Counted from the first letter of the stretch, positions 31,569 to 40,583 are shown. The stretch: 64,000 bases of DNA from Candidatus Bathyarchaeia archaeon (GCA_041447175.1 CP166960.1:1814519-1878518), one strand, 5' to 3'. Numbers and translations: made by a program. Notes: generated from the letters alone by a model not told the origin.

Positions 31569-32840
31569 TTACTCCAAGTTCATTTGTGTGCGCACACTTT
31601 CTGGAAGGGCAGCTAAGCCAAAGTCATCCTTAAGCAGTGCGTCTTTGAAGGCTTGTACGTTAATTTTGTTTTTCATGAGGTAAAACAGGATACCTGCACG
31701 TTCGATGGCACCCAGAAACGTCATGCCTACAAGCACGTTGTCTTTGAGAACCAGCTTCTTGTAGACAGTGTTCTCTGCATCCTGATTCACCAAGATTTCC
31801 AGCGCGGCGTCGGGTTTAGGATTAGCCAAGCCGATGGAGACGATGGGAATACCAAAATATTTGAGGCTGCTCATGTTGGTGCCGCCTGCGTAGTCGGCTT
31901 TTTTGCCTGCCATGTTGTAGCCTGCAACCCTGCCCTCAAGCACGGCAAGAGGCCAAAGCGGCAACTGGCGATTCTGGTTCAGGATGAAGTCGTAGGCTTC
32001 GGCAACGTCCCCGCTGGCGTAAACGTTGGGCACACTGGTTTGCATGGACCCATCCACGACTATCCCGCGATTGGTCTTCACTTCGGTGCCTGCCACGAGT
32101 TCGGTGCGAGGGATAACGCCGATAGCTACGATAACCATGTCGCAGGGCACTTGGCCGCCTTTGGTAAGGACTACACTGCCGACTTGGTTTTCGTTATCGG
32201 GTTTGCCCAAGATTTTCTGGACAGACTGCCCCGTGATTATGTTGACACCAGCTTTGCGGACCGCTGCCTCCACGATTTCTGAGGCGGTGGCGTCCAGCAG
32301 GAGGCTAAGGATTTTATCCTGTAGTTCAACCATGGTGACTTTGACGCCGCGTTTGGTAAGGGCATCTGTGACGCTTATGCCGATGAGCCCAGCCCCAATA
32401 ACCACAGCGCGGTTAGCGCCAGCGTTGATTTTTTGGGCAAGCTGTTCAGCGTCCGATATGTTGGTGAAGGTGTAAACGCCCTCTTTTTCTTGACCTTCCA
32501 TTTTGGGCACAAACGGTTTACCTCCAGTTGCTAGCAGCAGCTTCTCGTAGGAAACGTTGGTGCCATCTTCAAGGGTTACGGCGTGTTCAGAGAGGTTTAG
32601 TCCGACGGCTTTTTTGCAGACAAGGGTTACGTTGTTTTTTTGCCAGAATTGGTCGTCGCGGGTTTTCATTTTTTCAAGGTTGGCTTTGCCGGAAACGAAG
32701 TCGCTTATCATGGGGCGGCTGTAGTGGCTGCATTGCTCTTCGGAGACAACGGTGATTTCGCCGTCTGCGTCGATTTCGCGTATTGCTTCAACTGCTCCGA
32801 TGCCTGCAGCGCAGGCACCAACAATCACGTACTTAGACAT
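31569..32840 (-). CDS. FAD-dependent NAD(P)H oxidoreductase of the glutamate synthase operon
   Basis: A 423-residue pyridine nucleotide-disulphide oxidoreductase of the NADH oxidase/rubredoxin reductase type. FAD-binding GACAAGIGAVEAI at 8-20, the NAD site VVIGAGLIGISVTDALTKRG near 145, and the second FAD motif VYASGDVAEAYDF near 275 are intact. It lacks a redox-active Cys pair CxxC. It most likely passes electrons from NAD(P)H through the ferredoxin to glutamate synthase, taking the role of GltD. Its ATG shares one base with the ferredoxin stop. Confidence 0.85.
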   Translation of the reverse strand: MSKYVIVGACAAGIGAVEAIREIDADGEITVVSEEQCSHYSRPMISDFVSGKANLEKMKTRDDQFWQKNNVTLVCKKAVGLNLSEHAVTLEDGTNVSYEKLLLATGGKPFVPKMEGQEKEGVYTFTNISDAEQLAQKINAGANRAVVIGAGLIGISVTDALTKRGVKVTMVELQDKILSLLLDATASEIVEAAVRKAGVNIITGQSVQKILGKPDNENQVGSVVLTKGGQVPCDMVIVAIGVIPRTELVAGTEVKTNRGIVVDGSMQTSVPNVYASGDVAEAYDFILNQNRQLPLWPLAVLEGRVAGYNMAGKKADYAGGTNMSSLKYFGIPIVSIGLANPKPDAALEILVNQDAENTVYKKLVLKDNVLVGMTFLGAIERAGILFYLMKNKINVQAFKDALLKDDFGLAALPESVRTQMNLE

Positions 32841-33283
32841 TAAGATTCAACCTCGACGCATTCAAGGGCGCCGTTGGGGCAGTTTGCCACACATGCAGGC
32901 GTATCCAAATCAGCGCATTGGTCACATTTAGTGACAACGTGACCTTCTTTGTCAATTTTTATGGCGCCATAGGGGCAAACCATGACGCAGGTCCAGCAGC
33001 CCATGCATTTTTCAGGGTTGTGTGTAACTAAACCAGTTTTTTCGTCTTTGTGCATGGCGCCGGTTAGGCAGGCGGAGGCGCAGGGGGCGTCGTTGCAGTG
33101 TCGGCATTGGATGGCGAAGCTGACTGGTTTGTTGAGTTCTAGACGGACACGGCTGATGGGGCGGGGTCTTTCGCGGTTGTAGGCTTTGATGATGTCTTTG
33201 GATTTGCTGTGTTGGGTGATGCAGTGGACCTCGCATATGCCACAGCCTATACAGTGTTCTTGTTTGGCAACAATTTTTCTCAT
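32840..33283 (-). CDS. Four-cluster ferredoxin (HycB/DmsB-like)
   Basis: A 147-residue protein with sixteen Cys in four ferredoxin-type groups: CIGCGICEVHC at about 12-22, CRHCNDAPCASAC in the middle, CMGCWTCVMVCP, and CDQCADLDTPACVANCP near the end. This four-cluster pattern is that of HycB/DmsB-type electron-transfer subunits. ATG 33283 (MRKIVAKQEHC) is used; a longer frame adds 25 residues without conservation. It is the first gene of the glutamate synthase operon and probably the electron carrier between the flavoprotein and the FMN subunit. Confidence 0.85.
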   Translation of the reverse strand: MRKIVAKQEHCIGCGICEVHCITQHSKSKDIIKAYNRERPRPISRVRLELNKPVSFAIQCRHCNDAPCASACLTGAMHKDEKTGLVTHNPEKCMGCWTCVMVCPYGAIKIDKEGHVVTKCDQCADLDTPACVANCPNGALECVEVES

Positions 33284-33571
33284 GTAAATTCTTCCCTTTT
33301 GGGTGGTTAGCGTGCGCAGGTGAGCATAAGAATGTAAAGTTCGATGTCTTTTGTGCATAAAACCGCTCTGGTTGTGACTGTTTGGTTAGCTTTGTTTATG
33401 CGGACTTTACATATGTTTAAAGACATTTTTGTTCACCTGTTTTATGGAAGTGGCAGTATACATTGAATATTTTCTATATAATCGTAGCGAAAAACATTTA
33501 TGCGTAAGAGAATGACTCATATAATATATACGAATCACATATCAAGGATCCGTGTAACAGGTGAAAACACC
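33284..33571. other. Divergent promoter region between glutamate synthase and PhoU-type genes
   Basis: For the plus-strand regulator two TATA-like stretches are visible: TATATAAT at 33475-33482 and ATATAATATATA at 33519-33530. The second is about 45 bases before ATG 33572 and fits a short leader that includes GGTGA at 33560-33564. No clear box was seen for the minus-strand operon. Confidence 0.45.
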
Positions 33572-34675
33572 ATGGCAGAAAAAGACTTAGGATACCGCCG
33601 CGTCCAATGCACCGGCAGAGGCAGCTACATCATCTCCCTACCCAAAGAATGGGTCCAAGACATCGGCCTCAAACGCGGCAGCGAAATCGCCTTCAACCTC
33701 GAACCCGACCTAACCCTCACACTGGTCCCCCGAAAAATCCGAGAAAAAACCAGCGAAGAAGTCGGCAAACTCAAAGAATACTACATAAACGTAGACCCCC
33801 AAGAAAACATCGAATCCACCCTACGCATGATCGAAGCCTTATACGTCATTAGCGCCGACGTTATCCGAATCCACTTCAAAAAAACCAAAGGCAACACATA
33901 CAAATGCAAAACCGAAGTCAAAAACTTCTCCAAAGAAACCTTCTTAGGCTCAGAAATCATTGAAGAAACCGAAAACGAAGTAACCCTACAGATTCTGGTC
34001 AAACACTCAGAGTTCCCCATAGAAAAAGCCGTTCGCCGCATGGTCATCGTGGCACTTGCCGCCCACCGAGACGTCATCTTAGCACTAAAAGGCGGAAACA
34101 AAGAACTTTTCGAAAACATCGTCAATGCCCAACATGACAGCAACCGACTGGGGCTCTACATTGTGCGGCAATTAAAATTCGGCATAGAGCACAACATGTA
34201 CCGTGAACTTGGCTTTAAAACCCCCAAGGAGTTTTTGCTCTACCGCATCATCGTAAACGACATCAAGGACATTGGCGAAAACGCCATGAACATCATGAAC
34301 AACATCCTCACCGTGCAAAAACTTGTTGACGACCAACTCTTATTCATCAAGGAGCCGATGGATGAGGAAGTTTACTCCCAGATAATTAATCTCAACAACC
34401 TCGCCTACCAACTGTTTGAGGACGCCACCAAAGCCATGTTTAAACGCGACTACAACGACGCCGAAGCCCTCATACCCAAACGGCAAAGCTACGTAAAACT
34501 CGAAAACGACCTCATCCGCCTCATGAGTAGCAAAAAAATGGACCCCAACATCTCAGCAATCCTCAGACTGGTGCTGGACAGCTCAAAACGCATACTTGAC
34601 TACGGGCAAGACATCGCAGAGTTAACGCTAAACCGCACGGTAGAAGAACTTTGCGCCTCCTTTGCGGTCAAATAA
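33572..34675 (+). CDS. PhoU-type regulator with N-terminal AbrB domain
   Basis: A 367-residue protein from ATG 33572 with GGTGA 7 bases upstream. Residues 5-60 (VQCTGRGSYIISLPKEWVQD, LKRGSEIAFNLEPD) form an AbrB/SpoVT DNA-binding hairpin. The rest comprises two PhoU-like three-helix domains with the metal-site helices recognisable from NDIKDIGENAMNIMN and LRLVLDSSKRILDYGQDIAE. Archaeal members are probable transcription regulators of phosphate uptake. No pst genes are adjacent, so the target set is unknown. High C at third codon positions, as in the terminase gene. Confidence 0.8.
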   Translation: MAEKDLGYRRVQCTGRGSYIISLPKEWVQDIGLKRGSEIAFNLEPDLTLTLVPRKIREKTSEEVGKLKEYYINVDPQENIESTLRMIEALYVISADVIRIHFKKTKGNTYKCKTEVKNFSKETFLGSEIIEETENEVTLQILVKHSEFPIEKAVRRMVIVALAAHRDVILALKGGNKELFENIVNAQHDSNRLGLYIVRQLKFGIEHNMYRELGFKTPKEFLLYRIIVNDIKDIGENAMNIMNNILTVQKLVDDQLLFIKEPMDEEVYSQIINLNNLAYQLFEDATKAMFKRDYNDAEALIPKRQSYVKLENDLIRLMSSKKMDPNISAILRLVLDSSKRILDYGQDIAELTLNRTVEELCASFAVK

Positions 34676-34763
34676 ACAGAACACCCGGCTTCGTTAACGC
34701 CGCATACACTTAGTCCAAAAAGTCTATAAAAGAAGCATACCCACTCTCCAATTGGCACCACAT

Positions 34764-35225
34764 ATGAAAAACCTAATTATTCTTTTTTCGTATCATCACA
34801 AAAACACCGAAAAAATCGCCAACACCATAGCAGCCGCTTTGGACGCGGAAGTGAAAACGCCTGACCAAGTGACCCCCGACTCCATCGCGGATTACGACCT
34901 TGTCGGGTTTGGTTCAGGAATCTACTTGGGCAAACACCACCAATCCCTGCTGGAACTTGCCGACAAACTCCCCCAAGCAACCAACAAAAAAGCATTCATA
35001 TTCTCCACAAGCGGCGACACCACAAACCCCGCCAAAATGCATCAAAAGCTACGAGAGAAACTGCAGGCAAAAGGCTTCACCGTGGTCGACGAATTTAACT
35101 GCGCAGGATTTGACACGGTTGGACCACTTAAGCTTGTAGGTGGCATCAAGAAAGGCAGACCCAACGAGGAAGACCTTAAAAAGGCAGAAGCGTTTGCTCA
35201 AAACCTGAAACAAAAAACAACATAG
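34764..35225 (+). CDS. Flavodoxin-like protein
   Basis: A 153-residue flavodoxin fold protein. The FMN phosphate loop appears as SYHHKNTEKIANTIA (residues 9-23), followed by DYDLVGFGSGIYLGKHH and FIFSTSGDTT for the isoalloxazine contacts. Such proteins carry electrons at low potential or act as NAD(P)H-quinone reductase-like enzymes. ATG 34764 is used; four earlier codons are in frame but unneeded. A second flavodoxin is encoded at 41990. Not in an operon. Confidence 0.8.
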   Translation: MKNLIILFSYHHKNTEKIANTIAAALDAEVKTPDQVTPDSIADYDLVGFGSGIYLGKHHQSLLELADKLPQATNKKAFIFSTSGDTTNPAKMHQKLREKLQAKGFTVVDEFNCAGFDTVGPLKLVGGIKKGRPNEEDLKKAEAFAQNLKQKTT

Positions 35226-35339
35226 CAAACAAGCAGTTCGTTGAGAAATGCAACAAAGGGTCAGCCCTTAACTTTGAGTCTTAAATGACCGACTCCTTTA
35301 TTTGTGAAAACTGTTTAGGTAAAAAAACAGGCACCGACC

Positions 35340-36107
35340 ATGAAGCTAAGTTTATCTAACGGAATCTTTAGCAAACTCAAAATCCAAGAAAACTTCGCCA
35401 CCGTCAAACAACTCGGATTCGCAGACATAGAGTTCAACATGAAATCCATCAAAAAGGAGCATGACACGGACGTTTACCGCGAACAAAAAGCCCTCGCCGC
35501 TTCAGGCTTAAACTGCTTAACGCTGCACTCCGCGGTCCTACATGTGAAAGACCCCATTGAAGTTCACCAAGCCGTCTATTATGGCAAAATCTCGTTGGAA
35601 TGCGCCCGCGCCCTCCATGCACCGCTCATGACGGTTCATTCGAATGTTTCTAAGAAGCTGCCCAAGCTTGTCAGGGAGCAGTGCCTTAGGGAGGTTTTTG
35701 GGGAAATTAAGCCCTTCGCTAAAAAGTTGGGCGTCAAACTGTCCTTGGAGAACCTGTCGTATACTTCCACGGGGTTTGGCAAAAACGTGCCCCAACTGGA
35801 GGAAGTCCTTGACGTGATAGACCCCGAACGTCAAATGGGAATAACTTTTGACTTATGTCATGCCTTGGAAACTAAGGAAGTGGATAATCTGCTGGAGGCG
35901 TATGGTAAACGGGTCTGTAATGTGCACATGGCAAACAAGTCACATCAACCCTTTTTGGAGGAAACGCCCGAGTTAACACACTTTCTTTCGAAGCTGCAGG
36001 ACTGTGGCTATGATGGCCCGATAACGTTGGAGCTAGACCACAAAATATCGTTGGAAGAAGTAGCTAAGACCAAAGCACTCTTTGATAAGCTACTCAGAGA
36101 GAACTAA
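35340..36107 (+). CDS. TIM-barrel protein of the sugar isomerase/AP endonuclease 2 family
   Basis: A 255-residue protein with the xylose isomerase-like TIM barrel pattern: GFADIEFN, LTLHSAVLH, LSLENLSYT, ITFDLCHALET, NVHMANKSH and ITLELDH mark successive strands with metal-binding acids and histidines (Glu, Asp, His, Glu). Members include sugar phosphate isomerases, inosose dehydratases and endonuclease IV. Nearest partners are not in the same pathway, so the substrate is open. ATG start. Confidence 0.75.
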   Translation: MKLSLSNGIFSKLKIQENFATVKQLGFADIEFNMKSIKKEHDTDVYREQKALAASGLNCLTLHSAVLHVKDPIEVHQAVYYGKISLECARALHAPLMTVHSNVSKKLPKLVREQCLREVFGEIKPFAKKLGVKLSLENLSYTSTGFGKNVPQLEEVLDVIDPERQMGITFDLCHALETKEVDNLLEAYGKRVCNVHMANKSHQPFLEETPELTHFLSKLQDCGYDGPITLELDHKISLEEVAKTKALFDKLLREN

Positions 36108-36200
36108 CGTCAAAAGAAGCAACAACCAAAAAGAAGGCGAGAGTCACTCCCACCAAAGCAACTCTCACCCCTACAGCACTATAATTAGACAATGGTGCCC

Positions 36201-36811
36201 TTAGCCGTTGTACACCCAGGTTCCAGCCAAGTTGATTCCGAAGTATTCTTGAACCATTTGAGCATGAATGGCTCCTGGGTCTATGTCGGCGAATAGGTCA
36301 GGATTGAGCCATTTTGCGAAATAGAGCTCGCCCACAAAGTAGAGTTCTCCAGTGGTGAGATACCAGTAGCAGACGTAAACGCGTCCTGATTTCACGGCGT
36401 TTACATCTTGCAATGCGGGGCGACTGATTATTTCGTTGTACACGGTTTGGTAGTCGGTTAAGTTTGTGGTTCCGGACAGCAGTTTGATGATTACGTCGGG
36501 ATTTGCTTCTACAACAAACTCAGCGCCGACTGTAGGTGAAGTCACAGAAGAATTGGCGATAACGTTGACGCCGCCGCAGGTAACCAGAAGACCATCCTGT
36601 ACGCTTCCATTAGCCATACCACGCAAGCATTAGTTAACTCAACATAGAAGGCAGTTTTCGTGTCCAGTGTCATATTTGCGTGAGCAACTCGTTGCTCAAT
36701 AAGGTCAGCGTAGGAGGTTACATCCAAAAGTGCTGGCGGGTAAACTGCAGAATCGAGGCGCGCAATGATTTTGTCCTGACCGCCTAGAGCAGATTGACTA
36801 AGGTTGAAAAG
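36201..36811 (-). pseudogene. Remnant of a periplasmic substrate-binding protein gene (TroA/BtuF-like)
   Basis: The frame is open from 36811 with no start codon; it reads GGQDKIIARLDSAVYPPALL, typical of iron-siderophore or cobalamin binding proteins about 60-80 residues from their start, so the signal peptide and N-terminus are gone. A second lesion lies near 36625: reading ends as AFYVELTNACVVW and resumes one frame over as RGMANGSVQDGLLVT, consistent with a lost base. The rest (SPTVGAEFVVEANPDVIIKL, VYVCYWYLTTG) continues to a normal C-terminus. No permease or ATPase genes remain. Clearly non-functional unless sequence errors are involved. Confidence 0.7.
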
Positions 36812-36866
36812 TCACTCCTCAAAACAAGAAACATTCGAAAACATGGCTGCCCAAAAATTGCCGCCG

Positions 36867-37721
36867 CTATGGCTTTTTGAGGGTAACTGCGGCGTAGCCG
36901 ACTACGCTGGATTTGTCGCCTGTGATGTCGCCGCTGGTTTTGTGGCAAAGCACTTCAGCCTTGGTTGCTCCCAGCGCCTTTGCATAAGTCATCAACGCCG
37001 CAATCGGTGCATAGCCGCATGCCGTAACGTTCTGCTCCGCCAACACCCCATAAAACCGTTTCTCATCCAACGCCTCCACAGCCGCCAACGCATCTAAATC
37101 CTTCTGTTCCACTCGGGCTTGGGGCTCGTAATGCGTAAAATCCGAAGAAGCAATAACCACGGCGTTGCGGTTTGCCAAGGCTTCTGCCAGTGCCTTGCCG
37201 ATTTCGGTTGCGGTCTGTAAATCCTGCATCATAAAACAGATGGGCACAAACTTAAAGTTCTTGCCGTAGAGGAACTGCAAGAAAGGCAGTTGAACTTCGA
37301 TGCTGTGCTCCTGTCGGTGGGCGATTTCGTCAAAATCCAAAATTCCCGTCTCTGCCGCCACTGCGTCAGCCACTTCAGTGTCAACTGTTACATCGCCAAG
37401 GGGGGTTCGCCATGCACCCTCACGCATCATCGACAATGGATTGCCGAATCCTGTGTGGTTGGGACCCAGAATTACGGCGACATCGGGTTTTCCGTCTTGA
37501 GCTAAAGAAAAGTAGGCGTTCGCCGCCACAGCACCACTGTAAACGTAGCCTGCATGCGGACAAACCAACCCCAACACGTTTCGTGAACCAGCGGGGTTTA
37601 CAGTTGGGAGTTTTTGGGGACCAAACTTGTGAAGGAAGCAGCCTTTGATTTGGCTGCGGAGAGCTTCGGCAGTTCCCTCGTAGAACATTCCCGCTACGAC
37701 AGGCTGCCGAAGTTTGGTCAT
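36867..37721 (-). CDS. Memo-family protein (AmmeMemoRadiSam system protein B-like)
   Basis: A 284-residue member of the MEMO1 family. It starts RQPVVAGMFYEG and has the metal-site residues expected for the extradiol dioxygenase-like fold: VCPHAGYVYSG (His), ILGPNHTGFG (His), HRQEHSIEVQLPFLQ (His/Glu), and the C-terminal ATKAEVLCHKTSGDITGD. Archaeal Memo lies in the same cluster as S2, enolase and mevalonate kinase, as here. Its biochemical role in archaea is not settled. Follows S2 with a gap of 3 bases. ATG start. Confidence 0.88.
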   Translation of the reverse strand: MTKLRQPVVAGMFYEGTAEALRSQIKGCFLHKFGPQKLPTVNPAGSRNVLGLVCPHAGYVYSGAVAANAYFSLAQDGKPDVAVILGPNHTGFGNPLSMMREGAWRTPLGDVTVDTEVADAVAAETGILDFDEIAHRQEHSIEVQLPFLQFLYGKNFKFVPICFMMQDLQTATEIGKALAEALANRNAVVIASSDFTHYEPQARVEQKDLDALAAVEALDEKRFYGVLAEQNVTACGYAPIAALMTYAKALGATKAEVLCHKTSGDITGDKSSVVGYAAVTLKKP

Positions 37722-37724
37722 AGT

Positions 37725-38528
37725 TTAGTCCTTCTCGTCGTCCCGAGAGATTTTCGCTTCAAAGTCTTCAATGGCGAACTTGGGGTTCTGATCCAGGGCT
37801 AAGTCGCCGCGTTCCCGCATAACCTGCCTTGCCAGCAACCAGAAAATAACTGCCAACGCACGTCTGCCCTTGTTGTTGGTTGGGATAACCAAGTCGACGC
37901 CAGTGAATTCGTTGTCGGTGCTGCAAAGCGCCACGATGGGTATGCCTACAGCGGAAGCTTCTTTGACGGCTTGGGCGTCAGCTCGGGGGTCTGAAACCAC
38001 AATGACTTCAGGGTCCACACGGTTTGGGTACAGCGGGTTGCTGAGCATGCCAGGGATAAATCTGCCGATGAGGGGCATAGAACCAGTCAACGCGCAGAAC
38101 TTCTTCACGGGCTCATGCGCATACAGCCTTGTGGCGGCTATGGCAACCTTTGATGGCTCATACCGTGCAAGAAACTTGCCTGCAGTTCGAATGCGGTCAT
38201 CAGTTTTTTTAACGTCCAACACGAACAACCCGTCAGGTCTAACACGGTAAATGAAGGGTTCCATGTCACGTGTTTTCATGCGGGTTCCGATATGTATGCC
38301 TGCTGAGAGCATGGTGTCCCGCGGCAACAACAGGTCTTCTTCAGAGGGTACTGGCGGAGACTCGATTCGTTCGGGTTTAGAGACAGAAGGTTCGGGTTCC
38401 ATCTCAAGTTCAGGTTCAATTTCTATTTCGTTTTCGGTTTCTGTTTCCTCAAACTTACTTTCCTGAACCTCTTCTTCGGTTTCGGGTTCAGTTTCAGGTT
38501 GGGAATTTGTTTTAAATTCTTCTTCCAA
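37725..38528 (-). CDS. rps2: Ribosomal protein S2 with long acidic N-terminal extension
   Basis: A 267-residue uS2. The conserved core begins near residue 66 (LLLPRDTMLSAGIHIGTRM) and continues with DVKKTDDRIRTAGKFLARY, GRFIPGMLSNP, VVSDPRADAQAVKEA and ALCSTDNEFTGVDLVIP. The first 65 residues are Glu/Pro/Ser-rich, with little aromatic content, and look disordered. Archaeal S2 is normally about 200 residues, so this extension is added. The ATG at 38528 is preferred; starting later would truncate the core only at Met 73. It lies between enolase and Memo in an operon. Confidence 0.93.
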   Translation of the reverse strand: MEEEFKTNSQPETEPETEEEVQESKFEETETENEIEIEPELEMEPEPSVSKPERIESPPVPSEEDLLLPRDTMLSAGIHIGTRMKTRDMEPFIYRVRPDGLFVLDVKKTDDRIRTAGKFLARYEPSKVAIAATRLYAHEPVKKFCALTGSMPLIGRFIPGMLSNPLYPNRVDPEVIVVSDPRADAQAVKEASAVGIPIVALCSTDNEFTGVDLVIPTNNKGRRALAVIFWLLARQVMRERGDLALDQNPKFAIEDFEAKISRDDEKD

Positions 38529-38547
38529 AGATATTCCTCGTTACTTT

Positions 38548-39801
38548 TTAGATGTTGAGTTCCGCCATTTTTGCGCGGTTCCCAAGGAACTGCTCAATGC
38601 GTACCAACTCATTAAGCTTTGCTATCCGTGCACCTTCAACCACGCCTGTTTTGATGATGGGACAACTGAAAGCCACAGCCAAGTGTGCAATGTGCCAGTC
38701 GGTTGTGTCGCCGCTTCGGTGAGACATAACGCAGCTGTAGCCGTTGCGTTGAGCGGTCATGATGGTTTCTAAAGCGTCAGTTAAGGTGCCAATTTGGTTA
38801 ACTTTAATGATGATAGCGTTTCCTGCGCCGGCTTTGACGCCTTGGGTTAGGCGTTCGTTGTTGGTGGTGAACAGGTCGTCGCCGCAGATGAGGCAGTTTT
38901 TGGTTTTTTTGGTGAGCTCAGCGGTACTCTTAAAGTCATCTTCCTGGAAGGGGTCTTCCACATAGGCAAGATGATATTTTTCAATTAGGTCTATTACGTA
39001 TTCGAGTTGTTCGCCGCTGTCGCGTTTCTTGCCTTCATTGGCGTAATCATAAACCTGCTCTTTCTCCTTCCAAATCGAAGAGGAAGCCATGTCCACTCCA
39101 AAGCCGCATTCAAAATCAAGCTCGTTACCGACTTCCTCACAGGCTTTGGCGATGGTTTCAAAAGCACCTTCACCGTCGATGGTAGCTATCCATGCACCTT
39201 CATCGCTTTTGCCAGCGGTGAAAAGTTTGTCTCTCTTTTTGAGGGCTTCCCCAATTTTCTTGTGAATCTGCGCGTTCGCCATTGCCGCTTCCAAAAACGT
39301 TTCAGCACCATAGGGTATAGCAAGGAATTCTTGGATGTCGGGGCTTTTGCCGCGTAGTGCATGCTGTCCACCGCTGATGCAGTTGCCTAACGGGTAAGGC
39401 AAAGAGGTTGCGGTGCTTCCGCCCAAAAACTGGAAAAGCAACATGCTGTGGCTGTTGGCGGCGGCTTCGGCGTTGGCTAGGGAAACGGCGAAGGCGGTGT
39501 TTCCGCCGATGACTTTGAAGTTGGTTGTGCCGTCAATCTCGTGGAGGGTGTTGTCGATTTCTTCTTGGTAGTCGGCGTTTAGCCCGGCAAGTTCAGGCGC
39601 GATGAGTTCGTCAGCCTTTTTTACGGCTGCGTCAACACCGCCGGTGGGGTAGTAAACAACTTCGGCTTTTCCACGGCTTTTGCCTGCGGGTGAGGCGGCT
39701 CGTCCAAAACCAGCCGTGGTTACTACGTCAATTTCTATTGTTTCTTCTCCTCGGTTGTTGAAGATTTTTCGGGCTATCAAGTCTTCAATGATTGATGACA
39801 C
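38548..39801 (-). CDS. eno: Enolase
   Basis: A 417-residue enolase, start GTG at 39801. Characteristic segments are the N-terminal ARKIFNNRGEETIEIDV, GGNTAFAVSLA, VDMASSSIWK, the metal ligands in YVEDPFQEDD and CLICGDDLF, catalytic Lys in IIIKVNQIGTLTDA, and SHRSGDTTDWHIAHLAVA at the active site. It interconverts 2-phosphoglycerate and phosphoenolpyruvate. It is the first gene of the enolase-S2-Memo block, with 19 bases to S2. Normal length. Confidence 0.95.
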   Translation of the reverse strand: MSSIIEDLIARKIFNNRGEETIEIDVVTTAGFGRAASPAGKSRGKAEVVYYPTGGVDAAVKKADELIAPELAGLNADYQEEIDNTLHEIDGTTNFKVIGGNTAFAVSLANAEAAANSHSMLLFQFLGGSTATSLPYPLGNCISGGQHALRGKSPDIQEFLAIPYGAETFLEAAMANAQIHKKIGEALKKRDKLFTAGKSDEGAWIATIDGEGAFETIAKACEEVGNELDFECGFGVDMASSSIWKEKEQVYDYANEGKKRDSGEQLEYVIDLIEKYHLAYVEDPFQEDDFKSTAELTKKTKNCLICGDDLFTTNNERLTQGVKAGAGNAIIIKVNQIGTLTDALETIMTAQRNGYSCVMSHRSGDTTDWHIAHLAVAFSCPIIKTGVVEGARIAKLNELVRIEQFLGNRAKMAELNI

Positions 39802-40251
39802 GGATTTTTCCTCGGGTGGCTATGGTTTTTCGGGTTATTTTAGGTTTCGGAAGGCAAAAATCGCGTTTTAAGCGGCTGGGGAGTAAAATTGTGGTGTTTA
39901 ATGGGGTTGAGGTTTGTTTGAGTCTCTGCTAGTTGAAGATAAAGGTTTTAGCTTTCAGCTAGCTTTGGACATGATTTGTTTGATTATCGGCCAAAAAAGG
40001 TTTGCTTCTTAAACGGTTCTTGTTTTAGCCTCATCTGTGTGTGGTGTAACCAAACATACCTGAGTTATTTGACCACGCAATTGCGGCTTTGACTAGATTG
40101 TTTGAAAGCACGTCAGGCAGACAATTATTTCGTCAAAAAGCAACTTCATGGATAATTTGTCCAGTTTTTCATAAGTTTTATGAATAAATCTCAACCAGAT
40201 TTATATCTGCGTGGACAATAGTGAGGGTATGGAAAAAATGGAGTAAAAAAC
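39802..40251. other. Intergenic region upstream of enolase
   Basis: About 450 bases without a long gene. A TATA box TTTATAT at 40200-40206 precedes the pair of tiny frames at 40252 and 40343. No rpoK, tRNA or structured RNA was recognised, although rpoK is often encoded next to enolase. Confidence 0.45.
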
Positions 40252-40338
40252 ATGACAACAGAAATATATGAAATACCCGAACTCGAAAAAACAGAAACCA
40301 GCTGGATGTCGCCAGCAACCGAAACGGAGGAGCTGTGA
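40252..40338 (+). CDS. 28-residue acidic peptide
   Basis: A 28-codon frame, MTTEIYEIPELEK then TETSWMSPATETEEL, rich in Glu and Thr. GGAG lies 10 bases before the ATG, and a TATA box (TTTATAT, 40200-40206) about 50 bases upstream predicts transcription start near 40228. It is followed 4 bases later by a second small frame whose own GGAGG sits at the end of this one, so the two look translationally coupled. No known family. Confidence 0.45.
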   Translation: MTTEIYEIPELEKTETSWMSPATETEEL

Positions 40339-40342
40339 CGAC

Positions 40343-40453
40343 ATGATTGACACCACAACAGAGATGTTGGCTACGGTTGGGACCATCGCGATAAGCGTGG
40401 CGTTTCTGCATTACAGGTTAACGAGGTATAAACCTCTTAATAATAAAAATTAA
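40343..40453 (+). CDS. 36-residue peptide, possible membrane helix
   Basis: A 36-codon frame starting ATG 40343, preceded by GGAGG at about 40326-40330. Residues 8-22 (MLATVGTIAISVAFL) are hydrophobic and followed by a basic tail HYRLTRYK, which fits a short membrane helix with inside-positive end. It is coupled to the acidic 28-residue peptide at 40252. No known family; size and arrangement are the only support. Confidence 0.45.
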   Translation: MIDTTTEMLATVGTIAISVAFLHYRLTRYKPLNNKN

Positions 40454-40583
40454 CAACAAATCCCCAAAGGGGAAACAACCCTCAAAAAGTTTTTGAAAAC
40501 CAGTTACCTCTGCGCCTCCTTGTGGAAGGGAAAAAGGGGAAGTTGAGTCTCTCCGCGTCGCGCACTGCCCCAAAGGTTCTTCG

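Noticed and set aside
31653-32282. 209-codon plus-strand frame opposite the FAD oxidoreductase gene
   Set aside because: The opposite strand has complete flavoprotein motifs; this frame is His/Phe-rich and shows no family pattern.
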